Shown: positions 52,003 to 61,031 of the stretch, one piece after another
Numbering within the stretch: the stretch's first letter is position 1
How the letters are laid out: each line of letters opens with the position of its first letter
Origin: Neobacillus endophyticus
GTDB taxonomy: Bacteria > Bacillota > Bacilli > Bacillales > Cytobacillaceae
Reading direction: 5' to 3'
DNA length: 64,000 bases
NCBI RefSeq assembly: GCF_013248975.1
Contig: NZ_JABRWH010000001.1
Coordinates: forward strand, 4,608,001 to 4,672,000
Notes under the pieces: generated by a model
The model's input: the letters and a program-made list of their open reading frames with translations, nothing else
Database searches by the model: none
Told to the model about the DNA's origin: nothing
Translations under genes and position numbers: made by a program

Positions 52003-52473
52003 TTATCGAGAAATACGGTTGTATTGACGGTGAATTAACTTTCGAACCAACTTCAAAACCACCAACAGTAACAGGAATAAAAACGGATAGACAATTGCAG
52101 AGTACCAAAGTTTCCATTGGTTATGATAGAAATATCCAGATTTAACCGCTAACCACTCGTAAAATACAGCGAACGCAGAGCAACTAATTATGTACCAAAA
52201 TTTCTGAGCAACATTCCTCGTGCATTGATAGTAATTCAGAAAAATAGCGTTTACCGCAGGGTAAATACCAAATATGGCAATCAACGTCTGCCACTGTGTA
52301 CCTTTCGTAAAATACCCGTACCAATCCAGTTTCAAGTCTAAATAGATGTCCACATTGTCCTGCAAAACAATTGCAAACATACAAGTAGAGAAAATCTCAA
52401 TAGCGGTCAGCTTTTTTGGCATGAACAAGAACACGGTATTAAATACAATAGCCGTCAGTATTAAAAACCACAT
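52003..52473 (-). CDS. CBO0543-like membrane protein
   Basis: 156 aa from ATG at 52473 (GAGG five bases upstream). Five hydrophobic helices; the conserved DWYGYFTKGTQWQTLIAIFG region matches the W-Y-F-x-K-G-x-x-W motif of the other family members in this window. Function unknown. Confidence 0.6.
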   Translation of the reverse strand: MWFLILTAIVFNTVFLFMPKKLTAIEIFSTCMFAIVLQDNVDIYLDLKLDWYGYFTKGTQWQTLIAIFGIYPAVNAIFLNYYQCTRNVAQKFWYIISCSAFAVFYEWLAVKSGYFYHNQWKLWYSAIVYPFLFLLLLVVLKLVRKLIHRQYNRISR

Positions 52474-52564
52474 CTTCACCTCACATCCTACACATTATTT
52501 TCCTACAAACCCCAATATTTCATTCGCACCATTTCCCTTACAAAAACAATTCTTTTTTTGTTGC

Positions 52565-52861
52565 TTAATCAAGTAAACTCCAGTTTGTTGTAGAAGATAT
52601 GGGATTTCCACAGCAACTCCATTGTTTAAATCTAGCACCAGTTACTTCGACAAGGAGGTCTATTATTTCTAATTTTTGAACAACACCTAGAACAAAATGA
52701 AATGCCGTACTTGAAGTACTATCATCATGATTTATTAAACCATAGTCATTATACTTTTCATCAAAAATGATTATCTTGTCGGGCCATTTAAAGGGGTTCT
52801 TATATATATCACACTCGAAATTGGCATGATCAGCCATATCCTCACAACAATGCTTTTCCAT
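52565..52861 (-). CDS. DUF6980-like protein
   Basis: 98 aa. Starts MEKHCCEDMADHANFECDI, then DPF-like NPFKWPDKIIIFDEKYNDYGLINHD and a C-terminal CCG. The CC motif near the N-terminus, the P-D-I-I-F-EK-N-YG and INHD strands fit the DUF6980 pattern. Probably a small metal- or disulfide-containing protein of unknown role. The usual C-terminal CPWCG-x-LP is altered here to SCCGNPIS. Confidence 0.45.
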   Translation of the reverse strand: MEKHCCEDMADHANFECDIYKNPFKWPDKIIIFDEKYNDYGLINHDDSTSSTAFHFVLGVVQKLEIIDLLVEVTGARFKQWSCCGNPISSTTNWSLLD

Positions 52862-52989
52862 AATTTCATTTCTTCCTATTTCGTTCAAGCACCCAATAGC
52901 CTAAACAAGAAAAGGGCATCTCCATAGCAAAATCATAAATCAACTCTTCATCACATAAGTAAGAAAGGTTTAATTGTTTCTTGTTATTC

Positions 52990-53463
52990 TTACGTGCTAT
53001 TTAATAGTTTCTTTTCCAGCTTACATATCCACTTATAATATCCTAATAAGATAAGTAATAATATGGGGACAATAAACGCATCGTACCACAGTTTCCACTT
53101 TCCCAAATGAAAAAACCCAAAAGGTTCAGGAAGTAAGGTAACCGCTTCATAAGTTAAAATACCTACTGTCCAAATAGTAATATAAATGGCTTGTTTAAAA
53201 AGAAAGGTTTTAAAAGGAAACAAACTTAAAAAGATTATATTTACAGGAGGAATTAATATAGTATGACCAAGAATTCCTATCCAATCCACTCCCTTATTAA
53301 AATACCAGTATGCATTCAACTTATATTCAGCAATCAAATCAAAGCATAGTTGAAATGCAATAGTAAAAGACCAGATATTAGCAATTTGATTCTGTGTTAG
53401 TCTTTTATCTATCTTCAAAGCAATTAAATTGAATAAGGTAATCGAAGTCACAAGTAATATCAT
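52990..53463 (-). CDS. CBO0543 family membrane protein
   Basis: 157 aa, five or six helices; AYWYFNKGVDWIGILG, ILIPPVNIIFLSLFPF and LLPEPFGFFHLGKWKLWYDA are shared with 59633-60091 (AYWYF/GYWYF, LLPPVNILFLNWYPF, LLPEPWGYFNYGWWKLEYS). Recent paralogue. ATG start. Confidence 0.75.
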   Translation of the reverse strand: MILLVTSITLFNLIALKIDKRLTQNQIANIWSFTIAFQLCFDLIAEYKLNAYWYFNKGVDWIGILGHTILIPPVNIIFLSLFPFKTFLFKQAIYITIWTVGILTYEAVTLLPEPFGFFHLGKWKLWYDAFIVPILLLILLGYYKWICKLEKKLLNST

Positions 53464-53575
53464 ACATTTTTTCCCTTTTTATTTTTAACATCCCCTGTGA
53501 AAATGAAGATGATTCTTGTGATTTCCTTCTTCCACCATACTGGAATTTAATTTAATAAACAAAAAGCCGGCAATA

Positions 53576-53606
53576 GCAGCAAGCTCTTCAAGTATTGCGC
53601 CCGATG
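53576..53606 (+). repeat. core fragment of the dispersed repeat
   Basis: AAGCTCTTCAAGTATTGCGC followed by CCGATG. Confidence 0.5.
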
Positions 53607-53634
53607 AATAAAAAAGAACATTTTTTTATCTGTA

Positions 53635-54279
53635 TTAAAACCTGAAAGATTCCTCAGCTTCTTTGGATCCATTCCCAACCCTTTTCAGCAATTTATAGCC
53701 TACTTGCCAAACTGTCACACCGGTTCCCCACAATATCAAGGCTGAGCCAAAGCCGACAGTTATCCACCATACCATAATTTGATTATTCTCCCAGGTAACT
53801 CTTACAGGTAAAGTGAGCAGTGTGATTGTCGAAAGCAAACAAAGGAGTGAACCAGTAAAATAATAAATCTTGACGTGAAAAAGGTGCGCTAAGGGATAGA
53901 AATGAACACCGACAATTAGAGCCATGACAGGGACAAACAAATCCAAGTGATTAGTAGACCTACAAATCACAGAGGCGACACCAATCAACAAGCCTTCTAA
54001 GCCAAAATTAATACCGAACCACATATTCTTTCGTTTCCAACGATTGGAATCCCCTTCCCCCATCTCGTTTGATAATCTTTTTGACTTAATTATCAATACG
54101 ATTCCTCCAATAAGCATTACAACACCAATCAAAAGGGATATGATCAAAAGCCAAAGAAATCCCCAACCATGTAGTCCTCTAATTCCAATTCCGGCCCACA
54201 GAGTACCGAAAAATGCCAAGAAGATAACTCCAGAAGCTGCCCCACTCACAGCAGATCTAGGAATGATGGATTGCGACAT
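53635..54279 (-). CDS. membrane protein, six helices
   Basis: 214 aa with hydrophobic helices at about 8-28, 40-65, 88-108, 115-140, 145-165 and 170-195. Intervening HFYPLAHLFHVKIYYFTG is conserved-looking. Sequence contains GWGFLWLLIIS and MLIGGIVLIIKSKRLSNEM. No family assigned with confidence (DUF7010-type is possible). No operon partners. Confidence 0.55.
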   Translation of the reverse strand: MSQSIIPRSAVSGAASGVIFLAFFGTLWAGIGIRGLHGWGFLWLLIISLLIGVVMLIGGIVLIIKSKRLSNEMGEGDSNRWKRKNMWFGINFGLEGLLIGVASVICRSTNHLDLFVPVMALIVGVHFYPLAHLFHVKIYYFTGSLLCLLSTITLLTLPVRVTWENNQIMVWWITVGFGSALILWGTGVTVWQVGYKLLKRVGNGSKEAEESFRF

Positions 54280-54370
54280 ATCGTGCCAACCTCCTCTTTC
54301 TATTGCATTCTAAAAAGTTTAAGAACCTATTTTTCTAATTAAAGAAAATTTTACCATAATAAAGATAATC

Positions 54371-54480
54371 ATTAAATGGCCTTATACATAAAGTAAGAGC
54401 ACAATTCTGTTGAAGAATCGTGCCCGATTATTGAAGATCGTTATTGAAGTAAAGCAACCCGTTTGTTTAAGTAGATTTCT
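54371..54480 (+). repeat. dispersed repeat, near-complete copy
   Basis: TTAAATGGCCTTATACATAA, GAGCACAATTCTGTTGAAGA, ATCGTGCCCGATTATTGAAG, AAAGCAACCCGTTTGTTTAA. Confidence 0.85.
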
Positions 54481-54583
54481 ATCCTTACCCGAAAAATAGC
54501 TGTCACAATGACAACCTGTTGTTAATCTCTTGCCCCCCACTAGTTAATAAAGGAGACGTTAAAAGCGTTGAGTACAATTCTGC

Positions 54584-55138
54584 TTAACTTACAACATTGT
54601 TATTGATTTCTTGAAACAAGGCATTCAACAGATTCTCAATATTTAACCTCAATTCCGAGTCAATTATCTCTTCGTTGCTACCTAATTTTTGGTTTATAAA
54701 AGGAACTGTCAAGGTCCCTCCTTCAACCACAGATGCACTCATCATCGCGAGTGTCCCCAGCAGAGAATTATTAGCAGTTGACCCTCCATCTGGGTGTGGG
54801 GAGGCACTAATAACTGCTACTGGTTTGCTTACGAATTCCCCCGATGATACCACCCAATCAAGTGCATTCTTTAATGAACCTGGAACTCCTTTAGCGTATT
54901 CTGGTGTGCATATTAGTACACCATTCGCTTCTTTTAGGAGTCTACGCCAATTGGCAACAGCAGTATCGGCGTCATCTATATCTAAATCTGGATTAAAATG
55001 CGGAAGTTGTGCCATTTCACTGTAATTAACGACGGTTTCCTGTGATGGAATCATTGAAATAACAGCACGCAATAATGTTGAATTCAATGATTGTCCCCTT
55101 AAACTGCCTGATATAGCCAAAATATTAACAGTATTCAT
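54584..55138 (-). CDS. NADPH-dependent FMN reductase
   Basis: 184 aa flavodoxin-like fold. ISGSLRGQSLNSTLLRA (FMN phosphate loop), TPEYAKGVPGSLKNALDWV (isoalloxazine loop), and SASPHPDGGSTANN. Reduces FMN, quinones or azo dyes with NAD(P)H. Normal length. Confidence 0.88.
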   Translation of the reverse strand: MNTVNILAISGSLRGQSLNSTLLRAVISMIPSQETVVNYSEMAQLPHFNPDLDIDDADTAVANWRRLLKEANGVLICTPEYAKGVPGSLKNALDWVVSSGEFVSKPVAVISASPHPDGGSTANNSLLGTLAMMSASVVEGGTLTVPFINQKLGSNEEIIDSELRLNIENLLNALFQEINNNVVS

Positions 55139-55529
55139 TTCAACACCTCTTTTATAAAGTTTAACAGTTATGGGTTTAAATGTATGTGATAAATATTCTA
55201 CGTTGAGCTTCCAAAATCCTTCTTAAGCTAACCTGGCCCTTTTCTTTGAGATCTAGATAACTTGTTAAATCTGGCTTTTAAGGCTTAGACTTACCGTGAA
55301 TGCTACATGTCAAATCATTTATGTAGTTTACACTTTTCTTTGCAATAGTCTGTATTAAAGCTTTGCAAAATTGTATATTTTATTTTTGAAATACACACCT
55401 TTCTTCTTTTTATGAGGCAGAATTCTATAATTATGAAATTCCCTTAAAAATAGTTTGCCATTTTTGTATAAAATTGGTATCGTTTTTTATAGAATGAGAT
55501 ACCTGTTACTAAAGGAGGAACATACGTAT
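55139..55529. other. intergenic, no gene seen
   Basis: No coding or structured feature beyond short A/T runs; the end of this gap carries the AAAGGAGGAAC ribosome site of the next gene. Confidence 0.4.
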
Positions 55530-55955
55530 ATGTGGACTATTTCTGCAACTGCACGCACCAGTGCCACAGCCTCAAGTGTTTGGGCAATTTATTGCGATTT
55601 CGCCAATTGGCATCGATGGGATTATGGCCTCGCTCAGTATCAGCCAGATGGCCCTTTTATTACAGGCACTACTGGAAAATTGCAACCTGTAGAAGGACCA
55701 GAACTCCCCTTTAAGATCCTCCATGTCAAGGAGGGACATAGCTTTGTTGATCGTACACCCATAGGACCGGAACATGCCATTATCGCTCGCCATGAGTTGC
55801 ACCCTCTTCCAGATGGCACTCAGATTACACACACAATCGATATCGATGGTCCAGATGCTGAGCGTCTCGCTCAAGAGATGGCATTTACTCAAGAAGAGTT
55901 ATACGAAACAGTCTCTAACCTAGCCCGATATGCTGAGGAGAATCACCACAACTGA
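55530..55955 (+). CDS. SRPBCC (START/Bet v1-fold) domain protein
   Basis: 141 aa. ATG preceded by AAGGAGG at 11 bases. Helix-grip features: SATASSVWAIYCDFANWHRWDYG, then GTTGKLQPVEGPELPFKILHV, HTIDIDGPDAERLA and a final helix. Such small proteins bind lipids, polyketides or aromatic ligands. No operon. Confidence 0.8.
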   Translation: MWTISATARTSATASSVWAIYCDFANWHRWDYGLAQYQPDGPFITGTTGKLQPVEGPELPFKILHVKEGHSFVDRTPIGPEHAIIARHELHPLPDGTQITHTIDIDGPDAERLAQEMAFTQEELYETVSNLARYAEENHHN

Positions 55956-55962
55956 ACCCACT

Positions 55963-56163
55963 TTAGGGCAAATGTTGTTTCGTGCGAAAGGACTTTGGTA
56001 GAGTAAAATGGGGCTCCATCGCGGATATCCTCACAATCTTATTAAAATGGTTATATAATTCAGTTGTCAGCTCTGGGGTAATCTGTATTGCAGGTGTTTG
56101 ACAACTTCCGTCTAAATAGGAGTAGGTTACTCCTGTGGTATCACCAGCAAATTGCATTTGCAA
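55963..56163 (-). CDS. hypothetical short protein or fragment
   Basis: 66 codons (FAGDTTGVTYSYLDGSCQT ... LYNHFNKIVRISAMEP). No good ribosome site and no family; it may be a C-terminal remnant, as the ending has coding character. Confidence 0.25.
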   Translation of the reverse strand: MQMQFAGDTTGVTYSYLDGSCQTPAIQITPELTTELYNHFNKIVRISAMEPHFTLPKSFRTKQHLP

Positions 56164-56185
56164 AGTTACGGAAATACCAATATTA

Positions 56186-56214
56186 AAAAGCTCAATTTCA
56201 TTAATTGGGCTTTT
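56186..56214 (+). terminator. stem-loop that forms part of a repeat copy
   Basis: AAAAGCTCAATT pairs with AATTGGGCTTTT (one G-T pair), then T-run. Confidence 0.6.
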
Positions 56215-56220
56215 TTCATT

Positions 56221-56298
56221 ACTTCAGATAAGCGCCCGATTGTTGAAGATTGTTATTGAAGTAAAGCTACCCGTTTGTTTAAGTATTTCTTCACAAAT
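56221..56298 (+). repeat. dispersed repeat, copy with its 3' tail
   Basis: CTTCAGATAAGCGCCCGATT, TTATTGAAGTAAAGCTACCC, TTTGTTTAAGTATTTCTTCA, CAAATT. Confidence 0.8.
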
Positions 56299-56418
56299 TA
56301 GCCCTTTTTATAGTTCTTTTATTACAAGAGTGCTAACATTAACCCTTACCAATTAAGAAAGATAATATAAAAAAGAGCGAACACCTTTTAAGTGTTCACC
56401 CTAAGCGCAGTTGTGAAT

Positions 56419-57390
56419 TTATACCATTGGATGTGGTACATAAAGTTTTTCTAAACTCTTAATCTCTTCAGATGTCAATTTGATTGATAACGTCGACACT
56501 GCATCTTCGAGATGGCTTATCTTGGTCACCCCAATAATCGGTGCTGTTACCTCTTCCTTTTGTAATAACCATGCAAGTGCGACTTGTGCGCGTGGAATAC
56601 CTCGATTCGCAGCAACCTCTGCCACTCTTTCCGCCACTTTGCGATCGGCTTCTTCTGTCTTGGTAAACAGGTCCTTTGCTACTTGGTCATTCTCTGATCG
56701 AGAGGTCTGTTCATCCCAATCTCGGGTTAATCTACCTGCAGCAAAAGGTAAATATGGCGTAACGCCAACTCCATCATCTTTACAAAAAGGTAGCATTTCT
56801 CTTTCTTCCTCTCGATAAAGTAAGTTAAGTCTATTTTCCATGGAAATGAAACGCGTCCAACCGTTGCGTTCTGCCACATGTTGAGCTTTTGCGAACTGCC
56901 AAGCTGACATGGTGGATGCTCCGATATACCTTACCTTGCCTGCCTTAACTAGATCATGAAGTGCCTCCATTGTCTCTTCAATCGGTGTGTTAGGATCCCA
57001 TCGATGGATTTGATACAAGTCGATGTAGTCTGTACCCAAGCGTCTTAGACTATTATCAACTTCCGTCATTATCGTTTTTCGGGAAAGCCCCATTGCATTT
57101 GGACCTTTACGCATCGGAACGAATACTTTTGTAGCAATGACAACTTCGTCACGTCGAGAGAAGTCCTTTAATGCTCGCCCAAGAATTTCTTCACTTGTGC
57201 CGTCAGAGTACATATTAGCGGTACTGAAAAAATTCATGCCCAATTCAAGGGCTTTTTTAATGAGCGGTCTGCTATTTTCTTCATTTAGTGACCATGGTGT
57301 ATTTCCTCGTTCAGGTATGCCAAAGCTCATGCTTCCAAGACATAGTTCTGAAACATCCAAACCTGACTTTCCGAGTTTTTTATATTCCAT
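56419..57390 (-). CDS. aldo/keto reductase
   Basis: 323 aa, (beta/alpha)8 barrel. MEYKKLGKSGLDVSELCLGSMSFG start, IATKVF (Lys), YQIHRWD (His) and SMSAWQFAKA-type C-terminal NADPH region (EEREMLPFCKDDGVGVTPYLPFAAGRL). The catalytic Tyr is in STANMYSDG; the Asp that normally precedes it in DTA-x-x-Y is Ser here (FFSTANMY), which would weaken the usual tetrad (Asp/Tyr/Lys/His). It is an NADPH-dependent oxidoreductase of AKR type; substrate unknown. Confidence 0.82.
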   Translation of the reverse strand: MEYKKLGKSGLDVSELCLGSMSFGIPERGNTPWSLNEENSRPLIKKALELGMNFFSTANMYSDGTSEEILGRALKDFSRRDEVVIATKVFVPMRKGPNAMGLSRKTIMTEVDNSLRRLGTDYIDLYQIHRWDPNTPIEETMEALHDLVKAGKVRYIGASTMSAWQFAKAQHVAERNGWTRFISMENRLNLLYREEEREMLPFCKDDGVGVTPYLPFAAGRLTRDWDEQTSRSENDQVAKDLFTKTEEADRKVAERVAEVAANRGIPRAQVALAWLLQKEEVTAPIIGVTKISHLEDAVSTLSIKLTSEEIKSLEKLYVPHPMV

Positions 57391-57463
57391 TTGTATAACT
57401 CACTCCTTCAGTATTATGTCAAAAATTAATGATGATTTATTTAAAATCATCGAGAGACTCCCA

Positions 57464-58204
57464 TCAGCACCACGGAAGTTGACGTCTCTCATTCGAAAAC
57501 ATGCCTATATGACCGCTCCCGTCAAGAAGAGCAAGGCTCACCGGATGACGAGCTGCCTGTTGAACGGTTCCTGTTCCTTCCAAATTGTTGAGGTCAGTTG
57601 CGGTAAAGCCCGGACATACGGCATTGACAATACCTGTTGATGCAAGTGCAAGCGTAATGGCGTTAAGGGCAGGTCTTTGAAGGGCTATAAACTGCACCGA
57701 ACATTTCTCGATGCGAATAGTTGGGGTCCGCGTTGAGTGTTAGCGATCCTGATCCACTCGAAACGTTGACGATTCGTGCAGCAGGAGCTTTACGAAGAAG
57801 CGGTAGCATCGCTTGTGTGACAGCAATTACACCAAATACGTTTGTCTCAAACACCGTGCGTACCTCATCGTTAGATGCAACACTTGTTTTTCCTGACTTA
57901 CCTACATCTTCAAGTTTCATTCCAGGTTCACCCCCATGCGATATGCCCGCGTTGTTGATAAGTACGTCGATTCGACCTAGCTTATTACGGATACATTCTG
58001 CTGAGGTCTCGATAGAATACTGATCGGTAACATCAAGTTGGATGGCCCGTACATCTTCCCCAACGCTAATTGCTGCCTTTTTCCTTTTTCAAAATTGCGT
58101 AACCCAACAAGGACAGTGAATCCGTGTGCCTCAAGATCCTTTGAGATTTGAAGACCAATTCCCTTATTAGCTCCAGTAACCAAGGCGACAGGTTTAGAAT
58201 GCAT
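57464..58204 (-). pseudogene. short-chain dehydrogenase (SDR), frameshifted
   Basis: Pieces in different frames: VALVTGANKGIGLQISKDL (Rossmann), DVLINNAGISHGG, TNVFGVIAVTQAMLPLLRK, IVNVSSGSGSLTLN (catalytic Ser), AVYSPSKT (catalytic Tyr/Lys, normally YSSSK), and KVNAVCPGFTATDLN-type end. At least two frame breaks. The upstream divergent MarR gene and its operators would have regulated it. Confidence 0.75.
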
Positions 58205-58280
58205 TGTAAAACTCTCCTTCCTGCGAACAACTTTTGTCGATGCAGTTAAATTCTTTTTATCAAACCATGCATTTAACTAA

Positions 58281-58333
58281 GGTTGATGTATCAACCTAAA
58301 CTCACTTTACCACCTTGTAGTTGACGCGTCAAC
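58281..58333. promoter_or_regulatory. two MarR-type operator sites
   Basis: GGTTGATGTATCAACC (58281-58296) and the perfect palindrome GTTGACGCGTCAAC (58320-58333), both of the form TTGA-N4-TCAA, lie between the divergent SDR pseudogene and MarR gene. Confidence 0.7.
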
Positions 58334-58344
58334 AATGTTATACT
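58315..58344 (+). promoter_or_regulatory. promoter of the MarR gene, operator between the boxes
   Basis: TTGTAG (58315-58320), 18 bases, TATACT (58339-58344). Predicted start is at or next to the ATG (58351), which has no ribosome site, so the mRNA may be leaderless. Confidence 0.45.
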
Positions 58345-58350
58345 CCATTT

Positions 58351-58821
58351 ATGAATAAAAAAATGATAAGTGAAGAAGAAATGCAAATTTGGCATATGTG
58401 GAAAAACTCTTATAAGAACATTTTTGGACGCGTAGTAAAAGACATGTTCGAGCAAACTGGACTATCGGAGGGTGACTTTGGTATATTAGACCGATTGGAT
58501 CTTTATGGAAAAGGTAAACTACGTCAACAAGAATTAGCAAACTCAATCGATTGGACCAAGAGTCGGTTGTCCCATCATTTAACGCGGATGGAAAAACGTG
58601 GACTTGTTATAAGGGAACCATTAGATACTGAACGAGGAGTCCAGGTAATGATTACTTCGTTCGGAAAATCAACTTTGGATGATGCCCGCCCTGTCGTTTC
58701 CATGGCAATACGTGAGCATTTTTTAGATTTATTAACCGAACAAGATATTGAGTTCATTACTAATCTGGCGGAAAGAACAAAAGCAAAGCCTTCATCGTCT
58801 TGTAATACTCCACCATCTTAA
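58351..58821 (+). CDS. MarR-family regulator
   Basis: 156 aa. Winged-helix core GDFGILDRLDLYGKGKLRQQELANSIDWTKSRLSHHLTRMEKRGLVIREP (recognition helix SRLSHHLTRM), then the wing and C-terminal helix. A Cys near the C-terminus could sense oxidants. It probably represses the divergent SDR gene (now broken) and itself through the TTGA-N4-TCAA operators. ATG 58351 chosen; no Shine-Dalgarno is visible. Confidence 0.85.
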   Translation: MNKKMISEEEMQIWHMWKNSYKNIFGRVVKDMFEQTGLSEGDFGILDRLDLYGKGKLRQQELANSIDWTKSRLSHHLTRMEKRGLVIREPLDTERGVQVMITSFGKSTLDDARPVVSMAIREHFLDLLTEQDIEFITNLAERTKAKPSSSCNTPPS

Positions 58822-58856
58822 TTGCGTTTTTTGATCTTATTCAAACGATAGGTAAT

Positions 58857-58895
58857 AAAAAAGCTGATTTTCCTAATTTGGAAGATCAGCTTTTT
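58857..58895 (+). terminator. intrinsic terminator after the MarR gene
   Basis: AAAAAGCTGATTTTCC pairs with GGAAGATCAGCTTTTT apart from one base; a reverse-oriented repeat tail (TTGTGAAGAAATGCAC) follows at 58902. Confidence 0.75.
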
Positions 58896-59000
58896 CTACT
58901 TTGTGAAGAAATGCACCTATGCTAGTTGAGTAGAAGAGAATCTCTCTACCGTAAGGCAGATTTTGTTCTCCCCCCTCACAGAATCGTGCTTGCACTATTA

Positions 59001-59192
59001 ATGCACTCGGCTCCTAATTTTCTTGGAGATCCTATATTTGATGAAATATTTACTGAATTGAATAAGCGTAAAACGCTGGTTCACATACATTCAAGTTCAC
59101 CACCAGCTTCATTTATACGTCCTAAATATATTGTTTCTGATTTTATGATTGAATTTACGTTTAACACTACTCGTGCGATGACAAATTCTTGA
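59001..59192 (+). pseudogene. amidohydrolase (ACMSD-type) fragment
   Basis: ATG-started piece HSAPNFLGDPIFDEIFTELNKR ... TLVHIHSSSPPA ... IVSDFMIEFTFNTTRAMTN matches the middle of metal-dependent amidohydrolases (YLGD--FDPLF-EL-RR---V-IHP--PP, MIEFPFDTTRA). The two ends are missing. From 59193 to 59527 no gene is seen. Confidence 0.55.
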
Positions 59193-59527
59193 TGGATCCC
59201 ATCGAACGTTGCCCAAAACCAATGCTTTTAAACAAACCTTTTTACTTACAACAATCATTCTGTTGGTATCTTCAATATGTGGATTTTTTACAGACAAAAA
59301 AGTTATAAATGATGAAAAAAATCAGATTGAAATAGTATAAATTCAGACCTTATTTAGAGGTTGGGAACTATTAACTCCAGCCTCTTCCCTCTAAAGATAA
59401 TATCTTCTCATCCTACCAATAGGTTGTTTTTTTTGAAAATGGGTCCTTATTTAATCCATCTATAGCAACAAGGATTCTTTCTTCATTAAACACGCCAAAT
59501 ATTCAATTTTATAGAGAGTCTTATTCC

Positions 59528-59600
59528 GTTAAATGGCCCTAAACATAAAGAAAGAGCATAATTCTGTTAAGGAATCGCGCCCGATTACGGAAAATCATTG
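59528..59600 (+). repeat. dispersed repeat, 5' part
   Basis: GTTAAATGGCCCTAAACATA, AAGAGCATAATTCTGTTAAG, AATCGCGCCCGATTACGG. Confidence 0.8.
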
Positions 59601-59632
59601 CTTAAATCTTATATATGAAAAGCTCAGGTTAG

Positions 59633-60091
59633 TTAAATTTTTTCGATTTTGCAAATCCACCTATAAAAATTCAATATTATAATTAACAGAATTGGGTCAA
59701 TAAGAATAGAGTATTCCAATTTCCACCACCCGTAATTGAAGTACCCCCAAGGTTCTGGAAGTAACGCTATTTCTTCATAAATCACCATAAATACTAACCA
59801 TAAAATATAATAAAGAATTCTTTTTAATAATTGAGAGTTAAATGGATACCAATTCAAAAACAATATATTTACTGGTGGTAAAAGCATTGTAGTCGTTGGT
59901 AAACCTCTCCAATCAACTTCTTTTGTGAAATACCAGTAACCGTGATATTTTTGGTCAATAAACAAATCAGCAAGTAATTGTAAAGTAACAGTGAATAGCC
60001 ATATATGAACAATTTGATTTTTTGTAAGCCTCTTGTTTGATATAAATGCAATTAAATTAAAAAGAATAACAGCAATAATTAGTCCAATCAT
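59633..60091 (-). CDS. CBO0543 family membrane protein
   Basis: 152 aa, five or six helices. HGYWYFTKEVDWRGLPTTTM, LLPPVNILFLNWYPF, LLPEPWGYFNYGWWKLEYS. Close paralogue of 52990-53463; the ATG lacks a strong ribosome site. Confidence 0.75.
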   Translation of the reverse strand: MIGLIIAVILFNLIAFISNKRLTKNQIVHIWLFTVTLQLLADLFIDQKYHGYWYFTKEVDWRGLPTTTMLLPPVNILFLNWYPFNSQLLKRILYYILWLVFMVIYEEIALLPEPWGYFNYGWWKLEYSILIDPILLIIILNFYRWICKIEKI

Positions 60092-60163
60092 AAAAATATC
60101 CTTTTTTATTTAATTTCCTCTGATCATTGTTCAATTATTCTGCCATTTAACTGATTAACGACA

Positions 60164-60214
60164 AAAAATGGACTGTATCAGTCCATTTTTGCTCAATTCT
60201 TGCGCCCGATTGCT
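60164..60214. repeat. terminator plus repeat core
   Basis: AAAAATGGACT-GTATC-AGTCCATTTTT (60164-60190, perfect stem), then GCTCAATTCTTGCGCCCGATTG. Confidence 0.65.
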
Positions 60215-60239
60215 TTAATAAATGCAAGTAATTTTATTC

Positions 60240-60941
60240 TTATTTCTTAAATGCTTCTAATCTTTGAACTTGGACTCCTTTGTCATCAAAGTTCTCTTCG
60301 GCCAACCATTGAGTTAATGCTTGTTTATGTAAAGGCCATTCTTCTATTAGCATTGAAAACCAGCTGGTGTTTCGTGAGCGTTTTTTATAGATAACGGCAT
60401 TTCTGAAGGTGCCTTCATACTGAAATCCTAAACGTTTTGCTGTTTGAACGGAAGGAGCATTAAAGGAATCACATTTCCATTCATAGCGCCGGTATTGGAG
60501 TTCTTCAAATACATACATGGCTAATAAATAGTGTGCTTCGGTAGACATTCTTGTTCTTCTTAATTCATCCGAAAAATTAACACTTCCCACTTCGATTACC
60601 CCATTTTCCTGATCTATCCTCATTAAACTAAAGATTCCAATCGGTTTGTTTGTCTCTTTATTTAACACGGAATAATAGACGTGTGTGCTGCTTTCTATTT
60701 TTTCTAGTATTGTCTGTTCAAACGATTCATAGTCGTGAGGTGGTTCGTAGCTTAAGTATGTCCAATTACTAGGGTGAGAGTTTTTATAGGCGTTATAAAG
60801 TTCTTTGGTATGTGTACGAGATAATCTAGTGACAATGGTATACTTTCCGACATAATACATATCAGAAGGGAATTTTCTTTTCTGCCAATTGGACAACTCC
60901 TCACCAATTTGCTGGTTGTATTTGTTTATTCTCTGATTCAT
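60240..60941 (-). CDS. GNAT-family acetyltransferase (RimJ/RimL type)
   Basis: 233 aa. RLSRTHTKELYNAYK region, NKPIGIFSLMRIDQENGVIEVGSVNFSDELRRTRMSTEAHYLLAMYVFEEL (acetyl-CoA strand and pocket, normally R-x-x-G-x-G/A), then SFNAPSVQTAKRLGFQYEG and a C-terminal helical extension. Acetylates an amino group, probably an N-terminus or small molecule. Longer than the usual 170-180 aa because of an N-terminal helix (RINKYNQQIGEELSNWQKRKF). Confidence 0.82.
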   Translation of the reverse strand: MNQRINKYNQQIGEELSNWQKRKFPSDMYYVGKYTIVTRLSRTHTKELYNAYKNSHPSNWTYLSYEPPHDYESFEQTILEKIESSTHVYYSVLNKETNKPIGIFSLMRIDQENGVIEVGSVNFSDELRRTRMSTEAHYLLAMYVFEELQYRRYEWKCDSFNAPSVQTAKRLGFQYEGTFRNAVIYKKRSRNTSWFSMLIEEWPLHKQALTQWLAEENFDDKGVQVQRLEAFKK

Positions 60942-61031
60942 TTAATCGCCACATTTCATTACATTATTTTATTACAGTATAACTTGTTAAGAATAATAAA
61001 TCACCCAGTGTTTAATTATTTTTTCCACAAT

